9,597 nt of DNA from Thermoprotei archaeon (GTDB lineage Archaea; Thermoproteota; Methanomethylicia; Nezhaarchaeales; WYZ-LMO8): assembly GCA_003649565.1 (NCBI GenBank), contig QMSF01000018.1:1-9597 (forward strand). The letters are read 5' to 3'. The position numbers and the translations under genes were made by a program. Of the stretch, positions 5,986 to 9,597 are shown in pieces (within the stretch, counting starts at the first letter, position 1; each line of letters begins with the position of its first letter). Below the pieces are notes generated by a model, which saw only the letters and a list, made by a program, of their open reading frames with translations, was not told the origin of the DNA and made no database searches.

Positions 5986-6576
5986 ATGTTACGGGGGGCC
6001 GAGATCATAGTCGGTCTTGCATCGCCTAGTCATGAGGCTCCACGAGGAGAGATAGAGGAATTTGACATACAGTCTTTTGAAGGGTTAAACGTTAAGAAAT
6101 GGGCTGAGTGCTATATAGCTTTAATGTTACGTTCAAGTCAGGCAAAAATTGAATTTGCAAATATGGTTGATAATCCCATGCTTAAGACAATTTTAACTAT
6201 AGTTGCTAATGATCATAAAAAGATAGCAGACGTCATGAAACTAGTATTTGGTATAGAGGAAGTGAAGAGCGACGTCTTCTCTAAGGAGTGTCAAGAAGCG
6301 CTAGGTAAAGCAGTTTTGGATCGAATAAAGAAAGCAATATCTCTTGCCAGAAAACTCCTTATTGAAAGTAAGAGTGAAGAGGACGTCAATAAGCTATGTG
6401 AAACATTATTAGAAATACACGATATAGCAAAAGGGGCTCTAGAAGCCATAGCGAATATAGCTAATGAACCAACTTCAACAATATTAAGGCACTTGGCCTC
6501 CACAATAAGATCAAGCGCGGATTTGGTCAATAACCTTGTAAGAAAGGCTTTACTTAAAGGTGCACAACATGAGTAA
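5986..6576 (+). CDS. Unrecognised all-helical protein with an internal repeat
   Basis: A 196-residue soluble protein that I cannot assign to a named family. It is predicted to be almost all helix after about residue 36, with no signal peptide or membrane segment. Residues 40-64 align without gaps to 138-162 (identities at Glu41/139, Ala53/151, Ala58/156, Asn59/157 and Pro64/162). After each Pro a TIL...A...AD helix follows, suggesting two copies of a helical hairpin and a four-helix bundle. The first copy has Asp77-His78 where ferritin-like proteins carry metal ligands, but the second copy has none, so a complete di-iron site is not visible. The start is ATG 5986 with a very short predicted leader. 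The stop overlaps the ACT-V4R gene by eight bases, so the two are likely translationally coupled and may act together. Confidence 0.8.
   Translation: MLRGAEIIVGLASPSHEAPRGEIEEFDIQSFEGLNVKKWAECYIALMLRSSQAKIEFANMVDNPMLKTILTIVANDHKKIADVMKLVFGIEEVKSDVFSKECQEALGKAVLDRIKKAISLARKLLIESKSEEDVNKLCETLLEIHDIAKGALEAIANIANEPTSTILRHLASTIRSSADLVNNLVRKALLKGAQHE
6559..6562 (+). promoter_or_regulatory. Ribosome binding site of the ACT-V4R gene
   Basis: GGTG stands six bases before ATG 6569, inside the last codons of the upstream gene. The frame extends to the GTG within this site (6560), but the ATG is the more likely start. The layout matches that of cofG. Confidence 0.6.
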
Positions 6577-7351
6577 GAAAGAAACAACACCACTAAGTCT
6601 TGGGAGAGTCATACTTGGTCAGAATGTCCACGGTTTTTTCGTTAGGACAAAAGCAGAACCAGGTGTTATGGCTAGAATACTTACAGCAGCTGCTAAATTC
6701 AATGTAACAATAATTAACATATACAACTCGACCCCTACAAAACGGGGAGGATCAGCATCATTCGTAGTTTTCTATGATTTTAGTGAAGCAATGGCTTCTC
6801 CTCAAGAAGTCCGGAAGGCCATGGAGGAAGCGGTCGAAAACACTGAGGTTGAGCTTCTCGAGCCAATACTACCAGGTGTAGTGGCCAATACAAAACATTA
6901 TCCTCTGCTCCTCCTGGGGGAGAGAGCAATAATATTTCGAGAAGCAGTCTTAAGAGGATGGTTCGTAGGCATTAGACGAAGATTCGGAACAGGTGGTGAA
7001 GCCTTCCTATACTATGAGGGCTTTGAAGCTGGTCAAGAAATCTTCGATACCTATACAAAGCTTGGAATAAGCCCTCACGACCTATGGGCAATGTTTTGCG
7101 TAGCCCTCATAGCCATAGGAGGAGCTAAGGACATGAAATTCGAAATTAAGGAGGGAGGCATGACTCTTAGAATATGGGAGAACATGGAGTGCTGTCTTGG
7201 CAGAGGCTCTGATAAATCCTTCAGTCAATTCTTGAGAGGAGCAATAGCAGGCTTTGCCTCAAAATTCTTTAAAGCAAACGTAATAGTCGTAGAGACAAAA
7301 TGCATAGCAAAAGGAGATCCCTATTGCGAATTTGAAGTCACAATAGCATAG
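6569..7351 (+). CDS. ACT domain-V4R (4-vinyl reductase) domain protein, probable ligand sensor
   Basis: A 260-residue, two-domain cytoplasmic protein. An N-terminal ACT-like domain (about residues 19-97) begins HGFFVRTKAEPGVMARIL and has the usual strand-helix-strand layout; ACT domains bind amino acids or other small regulators. A C-terminal V4R domain (about 110-258) contains GWFVGIRRRFG, GFEAG and a cysteine-rich end with Cys208, Cys209, Cys245 and Cys253 (KCIAKGDPYCEFEV). V4R domains bind small hydrophobic molecules, and some members hold metal or a redox-sensitive site through these cysteines. No DNA-binding domain is present, so it is a sensor or partner protein, not a complete transcription factor. 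It is second in an operon with the helical protein and diverges from cofG-cofH, but nothing in it proves a link to F420. The ligand is unknown. Confidence 0.85.
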   Translation: MSKKETTPLSLGRVILGQNVHGFFVRTKAEPGVMARILTAAAKFNVTIINIYNSTPTKRGGSASFVVFYDFSEAMASPQEVRKAMEEAVENTEVELLEPILPGVVANTKHYPLLLLGERAIIFREAVLRGWFVGIRRRFGTGGEAFLYYEGFEAGQEIFDTYTKLGISPHDLWAMFCVALIAIGGAKDMKFEIKEGGMTLRIWENMECCLGRGSDKSFSQFLRGAIAGFASKFFKANVIVVETKCIAKGDPYCEFEVTIA

Positions 7352-7357
7352 TTCTGA

Positions 7358-8116
7358 TCACTTCTTTAAACCTTCTAGAAAGGCCTTAACGTTCTTCCCT
7401 AAAACAACATGATTATATCCTCCCTCAAGAACGGCAAAGACTTTCCCTCCGCAATTGCTCATCGAGAAAGCTCGTAAAATTCTGCCAATTTCGTAATAGT
7501 CCTCGGTTTTAAGCATCTTCCCCCAATCATCTTCATGGCGGTCAAAGCCAGCTGATATTGCCAATAAGTCGTATTCGCCCTGCCTCTCAAGAAACATTTT
7601 AAGCTCACTGATCTGCCTATCCCTAGGACCATAAGGCATATGGAAATACTGCACATTTAAATGCCTAGAGAAAATGTTAGCCGTTCCATCACCAAAATGA
7701 AGATCAAAATCAACGATCAAGGCCTTTCTAATACGCTTTAACTCCAACATCTTCAAGACAGCAATAGCGATATTATTGAAGTAGCAGAAGCCCCAAGCAT
7801 AATCCCTACTAGCATGATGGCCAGGAGGCCTAATCAAGGCAAAAGCAGGTTCTCCACCAAGAGCAATTTCAGCAGCCTTAATAGCACCACCAACAGCAAG
7901 AAGAGCAATAGGATAAACATCAGCTAAACTCTTAACCTTCTCCAAATGACCTGAAGAATGAGCAAGCAAAACATCACTCTCAGAAGCTGGGGAACACGAA
8001 GTAAACTCAAATTCACCTCTAAGTTCATTCACGATGCATTCAAGCCTACCAGGAGCAGCAGCAGGATCACTACTATAAACACTGTAAAAGCGCTCGTCAA
8101 AGACAACCTTAACCAT
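7358..8116 (-). CDS. Histone deacetylase-superfamily hydrolase (compact archaeal form)
   Basis: Zinc-dependent deacetylase of the HDAC/acetylpolyamine amidohydrolase fold, 252 residues. The active site is complete: RPPGHHA (His100, His101), GFCYFNN (109-115), the zinc-binding DFDLH (Asp138, His140), SAGFD (Asp192) and GGY (Tyr234). It is clearly shorter than the 300-375 residues usual for this superfamily, mainly because the N-terminal region and some loops are reduced. Possible substrates are acetyl-lysine on chromatin or other proteins, acetylated polyamines, or small amides; sequence alone does not choose. No histone or acetyltransferase gene is in view. It converges on the ACT-V4R gene with six bases between the stops. 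A TATA-like element about 25 bases before the ATG and only a weak purine stretch suggest a leaderless or nearly leaderless message. Confidence 0.9.
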   Translation of the reverse strand: MVKVVFDERFYSVYSSDPAAAPGRLECIVNELRGEFEFTSCSPASESDVLLAHSSGHLEKVKSLADVYPIALLAVGGAIKAAEIALGGEPAFALIRPPGHHASRDYAWGFCYFNNIAIAVLKMLELKRIRKALIVDFDLHFGDGTANIFSRHLNVQYFHMPYGPRDRQISELKMFLERQGEYDLLAISAGFDRHEDDWGKMLKTEDYYEIGRILRAFSMSNCGGKVFAVLEGGYNHVVLGKNVKAFLEGLKK

Positions 8117-8137
8117 AATCTCTCAGCCTAAAATAAC

Positions 8138-8144
8138 GATATAG
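8138..8144 (-). promoter_or_regulatory. Candidate TATA box for the deacetylase gene
   Basis: The - strand reads CTATATC, centred near 8141, about 25 bases before the ATG at 8116. This spacing would start the transcript at or next to the start codon. A second AT-rich element (AAATAT, about 8153-8158) would give a leader of about 13 bases. Confidence 0.4.
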
Positions 8145-8180
8145 AGGAAACCATATTTACAGCTTACCATAAAACTCAGA

Positions 8181-8194
8181 GAAAAACTCAAAAT
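8181..8194 (-). terminator. T-rich terminator after the tRNA pair
   Basis: On the - strand a TTTT run and then a TTTTT run follow the CCA end of tRNA-Phe within about 20 bases. This is the expected form for archaeal termination. Sequence evidence only. Confidence 0.45.
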
Positions 8195-8202
8195 TGGGAT
8201 GT

Positions 8203-8277
8203 TGGTGCCCCGGGTGGGACTTGAACCCACGACAATCCGGTCTTCAGCCGGACGCTCTCCCTCTGAGCTACCGGGGC
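8203..8277 (-). tRNA. tRNA-Phe (GAA), CCA encoded
   Basis: Reading the - strand from 8277: acceptor GCCCCGG, TA, D arm GCTC/GAGC with a short loop holding GGG, anticodon stem TCCGG/CCGGA with loop CTGAAGA (anticodon GAA), five-base variable region, T arm GTGGG-TTCAAGT-CCCAC, acceptor CCGGGGC, discriminator A (8206) and an encoded CCA (8203-8205). No intron. It lies six bases downstream of the CAU tRNA and probably shares its primary transcript. Confidence 0.95.
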
Positions 8278-8283
8278 ACTTAA

Positions 8284-8357
8284 TGGGCCCGGTGGGATTT
8301 GAACCCACGACCACTCGGTTATGAGCCGAGCGCTCTGCCGGGCTGAGCTACGGGCCC
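8284..8357 (-). tRNA. tRNA with CAU anticodon (elongator Met, or Ile2)
   Basis: A 74-base cloverleaf: acceptor GGGCCCG/CGGGCCC, D arm GCTC/GAGC, anticodon stem CTCGG/CCGAG with loop CTCATAA, T arm GTGGG-TTCAAAT-CCCAC and discriminator A. CCA is not encoded; the next bases are TTA. The anticodon stem lacks the GGG/CCC pairs of the initiator, so this is elongator Met or the isoleucine tRNA whose C34 is modified to agmatidine. Sequence by eye does not separate the two. No intron. Confidence 0.93.
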
Positions 8358-8380
8358 CAACACAATGAACACACAAGGAG

Positions 8381-8388
8381 AATTTAAG
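8381..8388 (-). promoter_or_regulatory. TATA box for the tRNA(CAU)-tRNA-Phe unit
   Basis: On the - strand CTTAAATT follows the purine-rich AAAC typical of a BRE. It is centred about 26 bases before 8359, so transcription would begin almost at the first base of the CAU tRNA. Confidence 0.5.
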
Positions 8389-9008
8389 GTTTATCTCCCA
8401 TAACACGAAAACAAAACAAAGAAATAATGAACATAGCAGGGCGACCTACAAACAATCTGCCCGAACAGAACCTCAAGTCACTAAACTTAACGCTCTCATT
8501 TTAAACATGAGTCATACGATAACGCTGCTCTTCACTTTAATGCATAGCGATATAAGACACGCATACTAATTGTAGAAAAACATTATCGTGAGTTGACAAA
8601 AATATAGAGCAGTCATGCTCACGTCAAGGCCATAAAGCAAAAACGCTAATCCCGCCATAATATGCTGCATAGCAACAACCCCTAAATCAAGAAAATAGTC
8701 CTCAGAGTACGTGCTGCATGATGCCCTATTGATATTAAGATAGCTGACTCGTGCACCTATGGTGACGATCTTGAAGTAGAGAGATATACCTTCAGGTGCC
8801 CGTAGATACATAGTGTATCACACGATCATATCGCCTCTCCTCATAACATGGTATATGCTGCCAGCATACATTAAAGTGTACGTATTTCTAATGTTAGGGA
8901 TTTAAATCTATTTAGGTTTGATTATAGTCTAGTTTTCTTGACCTTTCAGTCTACGACTTTAGAGTTACGTTTAGTTTACATGTTTAGTAGCACTTGGTGG
9001 GGTAGGAT
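8389..9008. other. Long stretch without a convincing gene
   Basis: About 620 bases between the tRNA promoter and the winged-helix gene. The left part (8401-8460) is very A/C-rich on the + strand, and the part after 8880 turns T/G-rich. I see no tRNA, rRNA or C/D-box RNA that holds up. The notable short elements are a 15-base palindrome at 8854-8868, GATTTAAATC at 8899-8908 (a perfect 10-base palindrome, TATA-like), and a GGTGGGG ribosome site at 8996-9002 for the next gene. It may hold an unrecognised small RNA, a decayed gene or upstream regulatory DNA. Confidence 0.5.
8854..8868. repeat. Perfect inverted repeat, possible operator
   Basis: TATGCTG-C-CAGCATA: seven-base arms around one central base. 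The size suits a dimeric winged-helix protein. It lies about 140 bases before the HTH gene and just upstream of an AT-rich TTAAAG element. Confidence 0.45.
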
Positions 9009-9443
9009 ATGGGGTCTGATGAAACCTTTGAGGCAATAGCTCACCCTCTTAGAATTAAGATTTTGAAGTTGCTTGCCGAGAGGCCTATGGGCTTCTCAGA
9101 GTTAAAGAGGGAGCTTGGGATTAAGAGTGGTGGTAAGCTGGATTTTCACTTGAAGAAGCTGGAAAATCTCATAGCGTTGAATAGTGATGGTAAGTATACT
9201 CTGACTAAGGAGGGTTATGCAGCACTACAAGCCATAACCACCATTAAGAAGTATGGTTGGCAGAAGAGAGCCTACATCATAAGCATAATAGCATACGCAA
9301 TAGCAGCAGCTTATACGTCATCCAGGATTCTATTAGAGGGTGCTAAACCAGTGTACTTGGTCGTCTTAGTGCTAATATCTTTATGGTTTGCCTTCTACAG
9401 CTACTGGTCTATTGTGAAGAGGAGAGTTTTCAAAGCATATTAG
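9009..9443 (+). CDS. Membrane-anchored winged-helix (ArsR-like) transcriptional regulator
   Basis: A 144-residue protein with an N-terminal winged helix (about residues 3-72) and two C-terminal transmembrane segments (about 88-108 and 114-134). The HTH reads like the archaeal ArsR group: FEAIAHPLRIKILKLLAERP, then FSELKRELGI, recognition region SGGKLDFHLKKLENL (40-54) and wing DGKYTLTKEG. A short basic tail, KRRVFKAY, is expected on the cytoplasmic side, which places the DNA-binding domain inside the cell. Such membrane-bound regulators often sit beside ABC-type exporters. Here an ABC ATPase start follows 48 bases downstream on the same strand, so control of that transporter is likely. The ATG at 9009 has GGTGGGG ending six bases upstream. 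Confidence 0.88.
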   Translation: MGSDETFEAIAHPLRIKILKLLAERPMGFSELKRELGIKSGGKLDFHLKKLENLIALNSDGKYTLTKEGYAALQAITTIKKYGWQKRAYIISIIAYAIAAAYTSSRILLEGAKPVYLVVLVLISLWFAFYSYWSIVKRRVFKAY

Positions 9444-9480
9444 CATTATGTGAAGGCTAATGAATAATAGCGTGAAGTAA

Positions 9481-9487
9481 GGGGTGA
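9481..9487 (+). promoter_or_regulatory. Ribosome binding site before the ABC ATPase start
   Basis: GGGGTGA, preceded by AAG, is close to the full archaeal Shine-Dalgarno. Its GGTG core ends five bases before the GTG at 9492. The strength of this site argues that translation once began, or still begins, here. Confidence 0.5.
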
Positions 9488-9491
9488 ACTA

Positions 9492-9597
9492 GTGGTAAAG
9501 TGGATTATTGAGGTTAAGGGGTTAGTTAGGGAGTTTAATTGTAGAAGGGTACTTCATGATGCTTGAAGAATAATGCGAATCTTCTCAGTCCGTGAAA
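9492..9597 (+). pseudogene. ABC transporter ATPase, N-terminal start interrupted by in-frame TGA; runs off the window
   Basis: From GTG 9492 the frame encodes 24 residues, VVKWIIEVKGLVREFNCRR then VLHDA, the classic opening of an ABC exporter ATPase (IEV.GLV..F..RRVL). It stops at TGA 9564-9566. The same frame then reads RIMRIFSVRE to the window edge, and FSVRE is the usual strand just before the Walker A loop. Homologues would normally pass from VLHD or VLDG straight to VSFSVREGE, so about five codons including the stop look inserted. TGA is a normal stop elsewhere here (arfC, the deacetylase gene). Options are a decayed gene, a sequence error, or a shorter protein starting at ATG 9573. Walker A and the rest lie beyond the window, so this is a partial view. 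Confidence 0.55.

Noticed and set aside
7459..7656. 65-residue - strand frame inside the deacetylase gene
   Set aside because: Out-of-frame shadow of a gene with intact active-site motifs.
8123..8406. Two - strand frames of 63 and 72 residues
   Set aside because: They are translations of the two tRNA genes. Phrases such as VGSNPTGP and VQVPPGAP are well-known false proteins from T-arm sequences.
1281..8526. Shared 11-mer ACGATAACGCT at 1281-1291 and 8516-8526
   Set aside because: Several 11-base matches are expected by chance in a window this long, and no flanking similarity extends it.
8607..8624. Short hairpin GAGCA-GTCA-TGCTC
   Set aside because: Five-base arms occur often by chance and no T run or gene end is nearby to give it a role.
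8717..8754. Possible C/D-box guide RNA (ATGATGC ... CTGA)
   Set aside because: The C box has a mismatch, the boxes are only about 25 bases apart, and there is no closing stem or second box pair.
8566..8811. 81-residue open frame on the - strand with a hydrophobic C-terminal half
   Set aside because: No recognisable family, no ribosome site, no clear codon preference, and it lies in an otherwise non-coding stretch. It could be a small membrane protein, but I cannot support it.
9564..9566. TGA as a recoded (selenocysteine) codon in the ABC ATPase
   Set aside because: The ATPase N terminus has no role for selenocysteine, and TGA ends arfC and the deacetylase gene normally. I see no support for recoding.

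Overview
The window is archaeal. It carries both subunits of FO synthase for coenzyme F420 (CofG, CofH), an archaeal-type riboflavin-pathway reductase, a stand-alone Lrp/AsnC ligand-binding domain, an ACT-V4R protein, TTTAAA-like TATA boxes about 26 bases before inferred transcript starts, and a tRNA-Leu interrupted just 3' of its anticodon. Frequent AGA/AGG and ATA codons fit a thermophile. I cannot fix the lineage; a TACK-type archaeon is a guess. I see no insertion sequence, CRISPR array, integrase or plasmid gene.

Layout. Bases 1-1562: the 3' end of thiI meets trxB tail to tail, and trxB diverges from a small RAM-domain gene. Bases 1608-1726: tRNA-Leu(CAA) with a 31-base intron. Bases 1796-5892 form a flavin/deazaflavin block. 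The reductase gene arfC and a COG0402-type amidohydrolase/deaminase form a + strand pair that converges, with a 75-base overlap, on the - strand cofG-cofH operon. Bases 5986-7351: a two-gene operon, divergent from cofG over a short shared promoter, encoding an unrecognised helical protein and an ACT-V4R protein. Bases 7358-8116: a compact histone-deacetylase-superfamily protein on the - strand. Bases 8203-8357: tRNA-Met/Ile2(CAU) followed by tRNA-Phe(GAA), both - strand. About 620 bases without a convincing gene follow. Bases 9009-9597: a membrane-anchored winged-helix regulator, then the first codons of an ABC transporter ATPase that meet an in-frame TGA.

How the genes fit together. ArfC makes the ribitylamino-pyrimidinone phosphate of archaeal riboflavin synthesis. 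Deamination and dephosphorylation of that compound give 5-amino-6-ribitylaminouracil, which is the substrate CofH joins to tyrosine before CofG closes FO. The deaminase-family gene sits between arfC and cofH, so it is a good candidate for the deamination step, which to my knowledge is poorly assigned in archaea. This is the most interesting inference in the window. The regulator and ABC ATPase at the right end resemble the common archaeal arrangement of a membrane-bound HTH protein next to the exporter it controls.

Start codons. Several genes have a GG-rich Shine-Dalgarno core (GGTG, GGGG or GGAG) six bases before the start. I used this to move the starts of trxB, the deaminase, cofG and the ACT-V4R gene inward from the longest open frame.
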